Assembly: GCA_002393945.1 (NCBI GenBank)
Contig: DGSO01000032.1
Coordinates: 1-64,000 of the forward strand
DNA: 64,000 nt
Direction: 5' to 3'
From: Bacteroidales bacterium UBA4360
Lineage (GTDB): Bacteria > Bacteroidota > Bacteroidia > Bacteroidales > UBA932
Below the pieces are notes generated by a model. That model saw nothing but the letters and a program-made list of their open reading frames with translations. It was not told the origin of the DNA and did no database searches. Both the position numbers and the translations under genes were made by a program. Below, piece by piece: positions 25,783 to 34,875 of the stretch. The number at the start of each line of letters is the position of its first letter. Within the stretch, counting starts at the first letter, position 1.

Positions 25783-25830
25783 ACAATCGGCCCGAAGTGT
25801 TTTTCGTAAGCACCTGTCGGCCAATATGTT

Positions 25831-25870
25831 ACAGAAATCCCCTGCGTAAAATAGCGCAGGGGATTTCTGT
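25831..25870. terminator. Long perfect hairpin between pgk and the methyltransferase gene
   Basis: Sixteen-base perfectly complementary arms (25831-25846, 25855-25870) around an 8-base loop. The T-run is weak, so it may act as a stabilising 3' hairpin or a factor-dependent stop rather than a textbook intrinsic terminator. Confidence 0.6.
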
Positions 25871-25933
25871 AATTAACTGACTGTAAGACAATTGCGAAAT
25901 ACGGCATGGCTGGGGCTTGTGTGAAAATTTTGC

Positions 25934-25941
25934 TAACTTTG
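25934..25941 (+). promoter_or_regulatory. -7 promoter element for the RNA methyltransferase gene
   Basis: TAACTTTG, 16 bases before the ATG at 25958. No well-spaced -33 element was found. Confidence 0.5.
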
Positions 25942-25957
25942 TGAAAAATTTAAAGCC

Positions 25958-26899
25958 ATGGCCCTGGAATACCCTGCATCCTACTGGAAAGACTACGAAC
26001 TGCTGGACTCCGGAAACGGAGAAAAGCTTGAACGCTTTGGGAAATATGTGCTCCGCCGCCCGGAGCCCAAGGCGCTCTGGACGCCGTCGCTCAAGGATTG
26101 GAACCGGCTTGCACATGTGAGTTTCGTCCCCGGTGCCGGATTCGGCAAGGCCGGAAAGGAAGACAGCGGCACATGGAACCGTCTCAAGAAGATGGAAGAC
26201 CAGTGGGGGATTGCCTACAATGGCGCACAGGACCCGGAGACGCACGCCATGAGCGACCTGCACCTCTCCCTGCGCCTTGGCCTCACCGCCTTCAAGCACG
26301 TGGGCGTATTCCCTGAGCAGGCTCCCAATTGGGAGTTCATATACCGTGAGACATCCCGCCTTGCACGCATCCATAAAGCCAACGGCCTTGCAGCACCCCG
26401 CGTACTGAACCTCTTTGCCTACACCGGCGCCGCCTCCCTTGCCGCAAAGTGCGCCGGGGCCGATGTCACCCATCTGGACTCCGTGCGCCAGGTTGTTACA
26501 TGGGCGCGTGAAAATATGGAGCGTAGCGGCCTTGACGGCATCCGCTGGGTGGTCGAGGACGCCCTTAAGTTCGCAAAGCGTGAGGCAAAGCGCGGCAACA
26601 GGTACGACGGCATAATCCTGGATCCACCGGCATACGGCCATGGCCCGGACGGCGAAAAATGGAAACTGGACGAGCTCCTCTTCGGCATGCTCCAGAATGT
26701 TTCCGAAATACTTGGGGAACGGGATTCCTTCATGGTCCTGAACCTTTACTCGAACGGCTACAGCGCCGCTCTTGGAGAGACTGTTGTACGGGAAGCCTTC
26801 AAGGGGCAGCTCAAGGACATGGCCTCCGGGGAACTTGCCCTAAACGATTCCTTCGGCAAGGTTCTGCCGCTGTCCATTTATGTCCGTGCTAAACGTTAG
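25958..26899 (+). CDS. Class I SAM-dependent RNA methyltransferase (RlmI/RlmK-like catalytic domain)
   Basis: A 313-residue methyltransferase. SAM motif I is VLNLFAYTGAASLAAKCAGA near residue 150, followed by THLDSVRQVVTWARENME, and the catalytic motif IV is ILDPPAYGHGP near residue 225. The sequence belongs to the PF10672-type methyltransferases related to 23S rRNA cytosine and guanine methylases. The N-terminal 100 residues lack an obvious PUA domain, so it corresponds to the short form common in Bacteroidota. The RNA target is not known. The gene has its own -7 box and ends 23 bases before lgt. Confidence 0.85.
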   Translation: MALEYPASYWKDYELLDSGNGEKLERFGKYVLRRPEPKALWTPSLKDWNRLAHVSFVPGAGFGKAGKEDSGTWNRLKKMEDQWGIAYNGAQDPETHAMSDLHLSLRLGLTAFKHVGVFPEQAPNWEFIYRETSRLARIHKANGLAAPRVLNLFAYTGAASLAAKCAGADVTHLDSVRQVVTWARENMERSGLDGIRWVVEDALKFAKREAKRGNRYDGIILDPPAYGHGPDGEKWKLDELLFGMLQNVSEILGERDSFMVLNLYSNGYSAALGETVVREAFKGQLKDMASGELALNDSFGKVLPLSIYVRAKR

Positions 26900-26910
26900 A
26901 TAAAAAGTAG

Positions 26911-26918
26911 TATATTTG
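26911..26918 (+). promoter_or_regulatory. -7 promoter element for lgt
   Basis: TATATTTG ends 4 bases before the lgt ATG (26923), the tightest spacing in the window. If it is used, the mRNA would be leaderless or nearly so. Confidence 0.55.
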
Positions 26919-26922
26919 CGAT

Positions 26923-27804
26923 ATGGAACTGTTGGTAGTACATTGGAATATAGACCCGGCGATACTGCATATCGGCGGGTTTGAGCTCAGGTGGTATTCG
27001 CTGCTGTTCGTGAGCGGATTCATCCTGGGATGGTTCATAATGAAGGACTTCTTCAAGAGGGAAAAGATGGACGAGAAGCTGCTGGATCCGCTCCTGTACA
27101 CGCTTCTTATCTGCACCATCGTGGGAGCGCGCCTGGGGCACTGCATATTCTATCAGCCGGACTATTACTTTGGCTCCTGGAAGGGCTTCTGGGAGATTTT
27201 TATGCCGTGGAAGGGCGGTCTTGCCAGCCACGGCGGCACAATTGCCATCATCCTGGGCCTCATCTGGTATGTGAACAAGTACGGCAGGAAGAACGGTTTC
27301 GACTTCATGTGGCTTGTAGACCATCTGGTGATTCCGGTATCGTTCGCCGCCTGTTTCATCCGCCTGGGAAACCTTTTCAACAGCGAGATATACGGCGGTC
27401 CCACCAGCCTTCCCTGGGGATTCATCTTCGAGAGAAACGGGGAAACCGTTCCCTGCCATCCCACCCAGCTTTATGAAGGCGGCACCTACCTTCTCCTTGG
27501 CCTTGTGCTCTATGCATTGTACAAGTGGCGTCTCGACAAGGTTTACAGGGGTACTTTCACCGGTATATTCTTCATCGTGTGCTTCGGAAGCCGCATACTC
27601 ATCGAGTTCGTGAAGAACCCTCAGGTTGCATTCGAAGAGAACATGGTACTCAATATGGGACAGATCCTGAGCATCCCGTTCGTGCTGGTCGGAATCGGCT
27701 GTCTCATCTGGGCATATAAGAACAAGCTGCCCGCCATGGCGGTGCATCCGGAGCATGCGCCCAGGAAAAAAGAGACCACTCACTATGCAAAACCGCTGAA
27801 TTAA
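26923..27804 (+). CDS. lgt: Prolipoprotein diacylglyceryl transferase
   Basis: A 293-residue inner-membrane enzyme that attaches diacylglycerol to the lipobox cysteine of prolipoproteins. Visible family motifs are HGGTIAIILGL near residue 105 and the signature CFIRLGNLFNSEIYG near residue 144, with PTQLYEGG and FGSRILIEFVK further on. About seven hydrophobic segments are present. It is the partner enzyme for the many lipoproteins in this window. Its stop codon lies in the loop of an intrinsic terminator. Confidence 0.96.
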   Translation: MELLVVHWNIDPAILHIGGFELRWYSLLFVSGFILGWFIMKDFFKREKMDEKLLDPLLYTLLICTIVGARLGHCIFYQPDYYFGSWKGFWEIFMPWKGGLASHGGTIAIILGLIWYVNKYGRKNGFDFMWLVDHLVIPVSFAACFIRLGNLFNSEIYGGPTSLPWGFIFERNGETVPCHPTQLYEGGTYLLLGLVLYALYKWRLDKVYRGTFTGIFFIVCFGSRILIEFVKNPQVAFEENMVLNMGQILSIPFVLVGIGCLIWAYKNKLPAMAVHPEHAPRKKETTHYAKPLN

Positions 27805-27815
27805 GCGGTTTTTTT
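27789..27815 (+). terminator. Intrinsic terminator overlapping the lgt stop codon
   Basis: Stem AACCGCT/AGCGGTT with a 6-base loop, followed by a run of T. The lgt TAA (27802-27804) starts in the loop, so terminating ribosomes could influence hairpin formation. Confidence 0.8.
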
Positions 27816-27873
27816 ATTGCCATATTGCACAGGCGCAGAATTTGCAGTAAATTCGCGGCTTATTATAGAATAT

Positions 27874-29385
27874 ATGGTTAGAAGATTGTTAGTAGCGGCA
27901 CTACTCGCCATCCCCGTTCTGGCGGCAGCGCAGTATGTGGACAATGCGCCCGTGCAGGAAGATTCGACGCTTGTCCTCACTCTCGAGGACGCTCTCAAGA
28001 TAGCTCTTTCGGAGAATATTTCCGTGAAAGTGGCAGACATGGAGGTCCAGCGCGCAGAATATGCGCGCAAGGGCTCCTATGCGGCGCTGTTCCCCCAGGT
28101 GAATGCGTCCGGCTCGTTCCAGCATACCATCCGTAAACAGGTTATGTATATGGGTGGCGGTTCCTCCTCTTCAGGAAGCGGCTCCTCCGGCGGCGGCATG
28201 TCATCCATGTTCACCAGCGTCCTGGATCCTGTCATGTATTACATCACGGAGCTCATGAAGCAGCACCCGGGAGCAATTGCCCCGTATACTCCTCCGGCAA
28301 CGGACGAGACGGAATCCTCCGGCAACGGCGGCATCGAAGTGGGCCGTACGAACACCTGGAGTGCCGGTATCAATGCAAGCATGCCGATTGTCAACGCCCA
28401 GCTTTGGGAGTCCATCGGCCTTTCCGGAGACCAGGTGGAACTGGCAGTGGAACAGGCCCGCGAGTCCCGCCTCGGGATGGTCACTTCCGTGAAGCAGGCA
28501 TACTATGCCGTTCTCATGGCAAAGGCCTCCTACGATGTGTACAACGCCGTTTTCGAGAACGCCGTTCAGAACTACAAGCTCACGGAGATGCGCTACAACG
28601 CCCAGAAGGCAAGCGAACTGGATTTCACCAGGGCAAAGAGCTCGCTGGCATCGGCAATCCCCAACCTTTACAATGCAGAGAATGCGATAGAACTGGCCCT
28701 GTGGCAGCTCAAGGCGGTAATCGGCCTTGACCTTGACAGGCCGGTGGACGTGGTGGGTTCCCTGGAAGACAATGCAGAGCAGATGTTCCGCTACCTTCAG
28801 GAAGGGGAGAACGCCTCCCTCGAAGGGAATACGCAGCTGAGGCAGCTGGAGGCCCAGGCCAACATGCTCGCCCGCCAGATAAGGATGCAGCAGTATGCAT
28901 ACCTTCCCAGCCTCTCCCTTGCCTTCGCGTACAATTACAACGCCATGGCCGAGGACTTTGACTTCAACAACTACCAGTGGACCCCGTACTCCTACATCGG
29001 CATCCAGCTGAGCATCCCCATCTTCTCAGGCGGCCAGCGCTACCACCAGGTGAAGCAGGCGAAGGTCCAGGCCCAGGAGCTTGAATACCAGAGGATCAAT
29101 GCCGAAAGGCAGCTGCGCATAGCCATCCGTCAGAGCCTTTCCACGATGGACACATCCATCAAGACCTACGACGCCGCAAAAGACGCCCTGGAAAGCGCAG
29201 AGAAGGCATACGATATTGCAGCCAAGAGCTACGAGGTGGGCCGCAGCACCCTTACAGACCTTAACAACACGGAACTGGTCCTTACCCAGACCCGCATGCA
29301 GGTCCTTCAGGCAGTTTACAACTTTGTCATCGCCAAGGCCGGCCTTGAGCAGACACTCGGATACGATTATAAAACAGAAGAATAA
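27874..29385 (+). CDS. TolC-family outer-membrane efflux protein
   Basis: A 503-residue outer-membrane channel component of a tripartite pump. A signal peptide (MVRRLLVAALLAIPVLAAAQ) precedes two long helical repeats of the OEP type: LEDALKIALSENISVKVADM near residue 35, and the second beginning near NTQLRQLEAQANMLARQI, ending ELVLTQTRMQVLQAVYNFVIAKAGLEQTLG. A Gly/Ser-rich insertion occurs near residues 95-110. The frame is open upstream from a TTG, but ATG 27874 gives the signal peptide. It is the first of three pump genes, 3 bases before the adaptor. Confidence 0.94.
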   Translation: MVRRLLVAALLAIPVLAAAQYVDNAPVQEDSTLVLTLEDALKIALSENISVKVADMEVQRAEYARKGSYAALFPQVNASGSFQHTIRKQVMYMGGGSSSSGSGSSGGGMSSMFTSVLDPVMYYITELMKQHPGAIAPYTPPATDETESSGNGGIEVGRTNTWSAGINASMPIVNAQLWESIGLSGDQVELAVEQARESRLGMVTSVKQAYYAVLMAKASYDVYNAVFENAVQNYKLTEMRYNAQKASELDFTRAKSSLASAIPNLYNAENAIELALWQLKAVIGLDLDRPVDVVGSLEDNAEQMFRYLQEGENASLEGNTQLRQLEAQANMLARQIRMQQYAYLPSLSLAFAYNYNAMAEDFDFNNYQWTPYSYIGIQLSIPIFSGGQRYHQVKQAKVQAQELEYQRINAERQLRIAIRQSLSTMDTSIKTYDAAKDALESAEKAYDIAAKSYEVGRSTLTDLNNTELVLTQTRMQVLQAVYNFVIAKAGLEQTLGYDYKTEE

Positions 29386-29388
29386 TAT

Positions 29389-30411
29389 ATGAACTACAGA
29401 TTTTTACTTGTCCCCGTGGCAGCCGTTCTCGTTGCCTGCTCAGGCAATCAGGGTAAAAAGGCCGAAAACGCCCCCGCAGCTATGCCGGTCATCGTTCCCA
29501 ACGTTGAGGTAAAGGGCGTAGAGGTCAGGGACGTCCCCCAGGAAAGCACATACGCTTCCACCGTTCAGGCCTATGCCGTGAACAACATCATGCCCCAGAC
29601 CGGCGGCCGCATCCGCAAGATAAATGCCGAGGTGGGCGACTATGTGGTCAAGGGACAGATCCTTGCCGAGATGGACCGCCTCCAGCTCGACCAGCTCGAG
29701 CTCCAGATAAAGAACGACGAGGACGAACACGCCCGCCTCAAGAAGCTCTATGAGCAGGGCGGCGTCGCCCAGTCCGACTTCGAGGCTGCAGAGCTCGGCT
29801 ACAAAGTGCGCAAGTCCAATTATGAGAACGTGAAGGAAAACACCATCCTGAGAAGCCCCATCACCGGTTTCGTGACCGCACGCAACTTCGACCAGGGCGA
29901 CATGTTCTCCATGAGCGCCCCTATCTTCACCGTGCAGCAGGTCTACCCCGTGAAGCTCCTCGTGGGTGTTTCCGAAAGTGAATACACCAAGATCAAGAGG
30001 GGCGACGCAGTCTCCCTCACCGTCGACGCCATTCCCGGACGCACCTTCACCGGAAAGGTGGAACGCCTCTACCCCACGATAGATGCCGCCACCCATACCT
30101 TCAAGGCCGAAGTGATCGTCACCAATGCCGACAAGGTCCTCCGCCCCGGCATGTACGCCCGTGTAACCGTGAACTTCGGAAACAGGCGTTCCGTCATCGT
30201 CCCGGACCAGTCCATCGTAAAGCAGGAAGGAACCGGCACAAAGTTCATCTACGTCCTTAACGAAGATTCCACGGTGAGCTACCTTCCCATCGTCCTCGGA
30301 CGCCACATGGGCACCGAATATGAGGTCGTCTCCGGCCTTGAGGAAGGCCAGACAGTGGTGGTCAAGGGTCAGTCTGCGCTCAAGGACGGTCTTAAAGTGA
30401 ATGTGCTATGA
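29389..30411 (+). CDS. RND efflux periplasmic adaptor (membrane fusion protein)
   Basis: A 340-residue lipoprotein adaptor (lipobox VLVAC, Cys17) linking the inner-membrane RND pump to the TolC channel. The lipoyl-like half motif is GGRIRKINAEVGDYVVKGQ near residue 75, followed by a short helical hairpin (LKKLYEQGGVAQSDFEAAE), the second lipoyl half (ENTILRSPITGFVTAR) and beta domains with GRTFTGKVERLYPTID. The stop overlaps the pump start by 4 bases (ATGA). Confidence 0.95.
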   Translation: MNYRFLLVPVAAVLVACSGNQGKKAENAPAAMPVIVPNVEVKGVEVRDVPQESTYASTVQAYAVNNIMPQTGGRIRKINAEVGDYVVKGQILAEMDRLQLDQLELQIKNDEDEHARLKKLYEQGGVAQSDFEAAELGYKVRKSNYENVKENTILRSPITGFVTARNFDQGDMFSMSAPIFTVQQVYPVKLLVGVSESEYTKIKRGDAVSLTVDAIPGRTFTGKVERLYPTIDAATHTFKAEVIVTNADKVLRPGMYARVTVNFGNRRSVIVPDQSIVKQEGTGTKFIYVLNEDSTVSYLPIVLGRHMGTEYEVVSGLEEGQTVVVKGQSALKDGLKVNVL

Positions 30412-33400
30412 GCATCTACAGGACAGCGGTAGAGAATCCCGTAACCACAGGCCTTATCTTCCTGGCATTTGCGCTGCTGGGCGTTTTCGCCCTGGTGCAG
30501 CTGCCTATAGACAACCTGCCGGACGTGGAGTCCAACACCATCATGGTGATGAGCTCGTATCCGGGAGCATCGGCCGAGGACGTCGAGAACAACCTTACCA
30601 AGATACTCGAGAACTCCCTGAACGGCGTCCCGAACCTGAAGGACCTTACCTCCAACTCCAGGGAGAACATCTCCATCCTTACCCTTGAATTCGAATACGG
30701 CACTGACATCGACGAGGCCACGAACGACGTCCGTGACAAGCTGGACATGATATCCCAGACCCTTCCGGACGGCGCGTCGCTCCCGTTCCTGTTCAAGTTC
30801 AGCGTGGACGACATGCCCATCATGATCATGGCGGCCACGGCGAACCAGAGCGTGAGCGCCCTTGACAAAATCCTGGACGAAAGGATTGCAACCCCGCTCG
30901 CCCGTGTTTCCGGTGTGGGCCAGATCAGTGTTGCAGGTGCCCCCAAGAGGGAAATCCAGGTATATGTAGACCCCGCAAAGCTGGAGGCCTACCGCCTTTC
31001 CATCGCCGCCATTTCCCAGATAATTGCGGCCGAGAACAGGAACATCCCTTCCGGAAGCATCGACATCGGCTCCGATACCTATACCCTCCGTATCAAGAAG
31101 GAGTTCCAGGACCCGTCCGAACTCCTTGACGTGGTGCTTGGAAGTTACGGCGGGGGCACCATTTACCTCAGGGACGTGGCCCGCATAGTGGACGACGTCG
31201 AGGAGAAGTCCCAGGAATCCTACACCAATGGCGTCCGCGGCGCGCAGATCATCGTCCAGAAACAGTCCGGCTACAACACCGTGGACGTTATCAGGAAGGT
31301 GAAAAAGGAGATGAAAACCCTTGAGAGAAGCCTCCCTGCCGACGTACACATCACCACCGTCGTTGACAATTCGGATAACATCCTCCGTACCATAGACTCC
31401 CTCAAGGAGACCATCCTCATCACCTTCCTGGTGGTTATGCTGGTGGTGTTCCTCTTCCTTGGAAGGTTCAAGGGAACGCTCATAGTGGTGCTCAGTATCC
31501 CTATCGCACTGCTCGCATCCCTCCTGTACCTCTTTGCAACGGGCAACACCCTGAACATCATCTCCATGAGTGCACTGTCCATCGCGATAGGCATGGTGGT
31601 GGACGATGCAATCGTGGTCCTGGAGAATGTGACGACGCATCTGGAAAGGGGAGAACGCCCCAAGGAAGCGGCCGTCCACGGCACTGCCGAGGTGGGTATC
31701 TCCGTTATCGCCTCCACCCTTACCATGCTGTGCGTGTTCATACCGCTCACCATGATCAAGGGCATGGCCGGCATCATGTTCAAGCAGCTGGGCTGGATCG
31801 TGTCCATAATCATGATAGTGTCTACGACTGCGGCCCTCACCCTTGTGCCGATGCTCTGCTCACAGCTCCTCAACAACAAGCCCAACAACAATAAGATATT
31901 CAAGGCTGTCTTCGGCCCCGTGAACAAGGCCCTGGATGCGGTCTCGAACGGATATTCAAGGCTTATCGCCTGGTGCATGAACCGAAAGAAACTCATTGCC
32001 CTTGGCGCAGTAGTGGTCTTTGTGGTCGTAATGGCTATCTATGCACCCAGGATGAAGACGGAATACTTCCCGTCCTCCGACGCCGGCCGTCTGCAGGCAA
32101 CGATAGAACTGCCCATCGGCACCGCTCAGGATGTGACGCGCGACGTCGCCGCCCGCATCTACCAGAAAATCCTTGCCGATGTGCCCGAGATCAAGGTTCT
32201 CAGCTACCGCTTCGGCCAGGCCGATTCCGACAACGCCTTCGCCTCCATGCGCCAGAACGGCACCTACCTCATTACGATGAACATCAATATCGGCTCAATG
32301 GAGGAGCGCGAGCGCTCCGTTTCGGAGATTGCCGATATCGTCCGTGCCGACCTTCGCCTCTTCCCCGAGCTGAACCGCTTCAACGTTTCCGAAGGCGGCA
32401 TGATGGGCGGAACGGCAAGCGTCCAGCTGGAAATCTACGGCTATGATTTCGAGGATACCGAAAACGCCGCAAGGACGGTGCGTACCCAGATGATTGAAAG
32501 CGGAAAGTTCACCCAGGCCATCCTTTCACGTGACCAGTACACCCCCGAATACGAGGTGGACTTCGACCGTGAAAAACTGGCCCTGAACGGCCTCTCGTCG
32601 GTAACAGCCGCTGCCGCGGTGTCTGCTGCGATGTCCGGTTCCGTGGGCTCATACTACCGTGAAGACGGAGAGGAGTACAACATCCGCGTGCGTTACGCCC
32701 CCGAGTTCAGAACCAGTATCGAGGACATCGAAAACATCACTGTGTTCAACTCCCAGGGACAGGGCCTCAAGGTTAAGGACCTTGGCCGCATAGTCGAGTC
32801 CAAGGTGCCTCCCACAATCCAGAGGAAGAACCGTGAGCGCTACATAACCGTGACCGGTATCGTGGCCAAGGGCGTTTCCTTGAGCGAAGGCGTCGAGTGC
32901 GTCAACACCACTCTCGCCCAGAATCCGCTTCCGCAGGGCCTTACATGGCGCATCGGCGGAGACTACGAGAACCAGCAGGACATGTTCTCCGACATGATAC
33001 TCCTCGCCCTCCTTATCGTGATTCTGGTGTACATGGTCATGGCTTCCCAGTTTGAATCCTTCCTGGGACCTTTCGTAATCATGTTCTCCATACCGTTCGC
33101 ACTTGTGGGTGTCGCTCTCGGCAACATGACGGCGAACCTTGCGGTGGGCGTGATGAGCCTCATCGGCATAATCATCCTCCTTGGCATCGTGGTGAAGAAC
33201 GGTATCGTGCTCATCGACTACACCATACTTTGCCAGGAGAGGGGAATGAGCGTGAGGGAGGCCTCCGTGACTGCCGCCCGCAGCCGTCTGCGTCCTATCC
33301 TCATGACAACACTTACCACCGTCCTGGGTATGCTGCCTATGGCCCTGGGCAGGGGAGAAGGCTCCGAAATGTGGAACGGCCTGGGTACCACCGTGGCCTG

Positions 33401-33524
33401 GGGTCTTTCCTTCTCCACGCTCATTACGCTGGTCATCATTCCCGTTGTTTACTGCGGAATATCCGAACACCGCGAAAGGCGGAGACTCAAAAAAGCCGCC
33501 CGCGCTGAAACGAAAAACGACTAA
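30408..33524 (+). CDS. RND-type efflux pump inner-membrane subunit (AcrB/HAE1 family)
   Basis: A 1038-residue proton-driven exporter. It shows the HAE1 organisation: helix 1 (VTTGLIFLAFALLGVFALVQ), a large periplasmic loop, helices 2-6 with GMVVDDAIVVLENV (the charged residues of proton relay), then a second loop and helices 8-12 ending with GIVVKNGIVLIDYT and RLRPILMTTLTTVLGMLPMA. Length is normal. Exported compounds cannot be inferred. It is in an operon with the TolC-like and adaptor genes and is followed 11 bases later by the PG0541-type gene. Confidence 0.96.
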   Translation: MSIYRTAVENPVTTGLIFLAFALLGVFALVQLPIDNLPDVESNTIMVMSSYPGASAEDVENNLTKILENSLNGVPNLKDLTSNSRENISILTLEFEYGTDIDEATNDVRDKLDMISQTLPDGASLPFLFKFSVDDMPIMIMAATANQSVSALDKILDERIATPLARVSGVGQISVAGAPKREIQVYVDPAKLEAYRLSIAAISQIIAAENRNIPSGSIDIGSDTYTLRIKKEFQDPSELLDVVLGSYGGGTIYLRDVARIVDDVEEKSQESYTNGVRGAQIIVQKQSGYNTVDVIRKVKKEMKTLERSLPADVHITTVVDNSDNILRTIDSLKETILITFLVVMLVVFLFLGRFKGTLIVVLSIPIALLASLLYLFATGNTLNIISMSALSIAIGMVVDDAIVVLENVTTHLERGERPKEAAVHGTAEVGISVIASTLTMLCVFIPLTMIKGMAGIMFKQLGWIVSIIMIVSTTAALTLVPMLCSQLLNNKPNNNKIFKAVFGPVNKALDAVSNGYSRLIAWCMNRKKLIALGAVVVFVVVMAIYAPRMKTEYFPSSDAGRLQATIELPIGTAQDVTRDVAARIYQKILADVPEIKVLSYRFGQADSDNAFASMRQNGTYLITMNINIGSMEERERSVSEIADIVRADLRLFPELNRFNVSEGGMMGGTASVQLEIYGYDFEDTENAARTVRTQMIESGKFTQAILSRDQYTPEYEVDFDREKLALNGLSSVTAAAAVSAAMSGSVGSYYREDGEEYNIRVRYAPEFRTSIEDIENITVFNSQGQGLKVKDLGRIVESKVPPTIQRKNRERYITVTGIVAKGVSLSEGVECVNTTLAQNPLPQGLTWRIGGDYENQQDMFSDMILLALLIVILVYMVMASQFESFLGPFVIMFSIPFALVGVALGNMTANLAVGVMSLIGIIILLGIVVKNGIVLIDYTILCQERGMSVREASVTAARSRLRPILMTTLTTVLGMLPMALGRGEGSEMWNGLGTTVAWGLSFSTLITLVIIPVVYCGISEHRERRRLKKAARAETKND

Positions 33525-33535
33525 ACTGCATCTTT

Positions 33536-33829
33536 ATGAAAGCATTGTTTGTAGCTTACAACCAGGCATATAACCGTGAAGTCATCGATCTTTTGGAGAA
33601 GAACGGCCAGAGGGGCTTCACGGCGTGGGAGGAAATAAGCGGCCGCGGAAGCGTGGACGGCGAACCCCATCTGGGAGACCATGCATGGCCGGCTCGCAAC
33701 CATGCCCTTCTTTCCGTCATGGAAGACCGGCTTGCGAAGGACATTTTTCTGAAGTTGAAGGATTTGGACAAGAGCAATCCCAACCTTGGCCTTAAAGCCT
33801 ACATTTTGCCGGTTGATGACTCAATGTAA
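33536..33829 (+). CDS. PG0541-family transporter-associated protein
   Basis: A 97-residue protein that begins KALFVAYNQAYNREVIDLLE and ends GLKAYILPVDDSM. It matches the small PG0541 family found next to RND pumps in Bacteroidales; the size and fold pattern recall PII-like (GlnB) signalling proteins. It lies 11 bases after the pump gene and so is probably part of the operon. A regulatory role for the pump is inference from position. Confidence 0.78.
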   Translation: MKALFVAYNQAYNREVIDLLEKNGQRGFTAWEEISGRGSVDGEPHLGDHAWPARNHALLSVMEDRLAKDIFLKLKDLDKSNPNLGLKAYILPVDDSM

Positions 33830-33840
33830 AAAATTATTTT

Positions 33841-33848
33841 TATATTTG
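33841..33848 (+). promoter_or_regulatory. -7 promoter element for thioredoxin
   Basis: TATATTTG, with the thioredoxin ATG 22 bases further on (33871). This leaves a short ordinary leader. Confidence 0.55.
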
Positions 33849-33870
33849 TAACCTGAACAAAAAGCTGAAT

Positions 33871-34185
33871 ATGGCTAAAGTAGCAACAAATAGCAATTTC
33901 CAGGAGCTCCTCCAGGACTCAAAACTGGTTGTGGTAGACTTCTGGGCCACATGGTGCGGCCCCTGCCGCATGCTTTCCCCACTCCTTGACGAGGTAGAGG
34001 AAGAAATGGCCGACAAGATCACCGTGGTCAAGGTGAATGTGGACGACGCAGACGAAATCGCAGCTCAGTACCGCATCATGAGCATCCCCACCCTGCTGTT
34101 CTTCAAGAACGGCCAGATTGTGGACAAGACCGTCGGTGCAATGCCCAAGAACGTTTTAGTAGAGAAAATCAACTTAAATATTTAA
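33871..34185 (+). CDS. trxA: Thioredoxin
   Basis: A 104-residue cytoplasmic disulfide reductant with the active site WCGPC (Cys29, Cys32), the cis-proline region MSIPTLLFFKNG, and the C-terminal GAMPKNVLVEKI. It has no signal peptide, so it is the cytoplasmic type. It starts a run of closely spaced genes reaching to trmB. Confidence 0.97.
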   Translation: MAKVATNSNFQELLQDSKLVVVDFWATWCGPCRMLSPLLDEVEEEMADKITVVKVNVDDADEIAAQYRIMSIPTLLFFKNGQIVDKTVGAMPKNVLVEKINLNI

Positions 34186-34191
34186 CCTGTC

Positions 34192-34872
34192 ATGAAGAAA
34201 TTTTTTGCTGTCATCGCAGTTGCAATGGCTTCCGTCATGGTCGCCAATGCACAGATTGGTATCATCGGCGGTTTCCAGATCCCCAGTACCAAAGTGAATA
34301 CCGAGAACATTGAAGCCAACATGCAGGGTGTAAACCTCTATCATGTAGGTGTTGCCCTTAAGCTCCCTCTGCCCCTTGGTTTTGCAGTTCAGCCGGAACT
34401 CCTCTATCAGATGAAGGGTGCAGACCTTCAGGAGACCGTTGATGCAACAGTTGCAGGTCAGGACCTTTCCGCAAAGACCTCTGAATTCAGCACCAAAGAC
34501 GGTTTTGCAGAGTTCGGCCTTGGTGTACAGTGGGGCCTTGATCTCGTAGCCTTCCGTCCTTTCGTATTTGCAAAGCCTTTCATCGGCTACAGGCTTACCG
34601 GTGAAGAGAACTGGAGCGGCCTTCTTGAGGGTGACGAAATGAACACTTATCTCGAGAACGCCAAGAACAAGCTCGAGTATGGCTATGCAATCGGCGCAGG
34701 CGTTGAGCTCCTTGAGCACTTCCAGCTCTCCCTCGAGTGGTTCAAGAACCTTGGAACCATGTTCAACGAAGGCCAGTTCGATGCCGACAAGGCAAAAGAG
34801 GCCGTTGTGAACGACTACAAGAATCTTGACAGCTACGGCGGTATCAAAGTTACCCTCGGCTTCTTCTTCTAA
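34192..34872 (+). CDS. Outer-membrane beta-barrel protein (PorT-like)
   Basis: A 226-residue exported protein with a signal peptide (residues 1-19, ending VANAQ). The mature part starts IGIIGGFQIPSTKV and shows alternating strands such as VGVALKLPLPLGFAVQPELLYQ and FGLGVQWGLDLVAFRPFVFAKPFIGYR, ending GGIKVTLGFFF, a terminal aromatic as in barrels. It fits the outer-membrane beta-barrel family common in Bacteroidota. Function is unknown. Only 3 bases separate it from the prenyl synthase gene. Confidence 0.82.
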   Translation: MKKFFAVIAVAMASVMVANAQIGIIGGFQIPSTKVNTENIEANMQGVNLYHVGVALKLPLPLGFAVQPELLYQMKGADLQETVDATVAGQDLSAKTSEFSTKDGFAEFGLGVQWGLDLVAFRPFVFAKPFIGYRLTGEENWSGLLEGDEMNTYLENAKNKLEYGYAIGAGVELLEHFQLSLEWFKNLGTMFNEGQFDADKAKEAVVNDYKNLDSYGGIKVTLGFFF

Positions 34873-34875
34873 TAG

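Noticed and set aside
24413..25813. A 466-codon open frame opposite pgk
   Set aside because: Antisense shadow of a highly biased gene; the translation is Gly/Val/Leu-rich with no recognisable domain.
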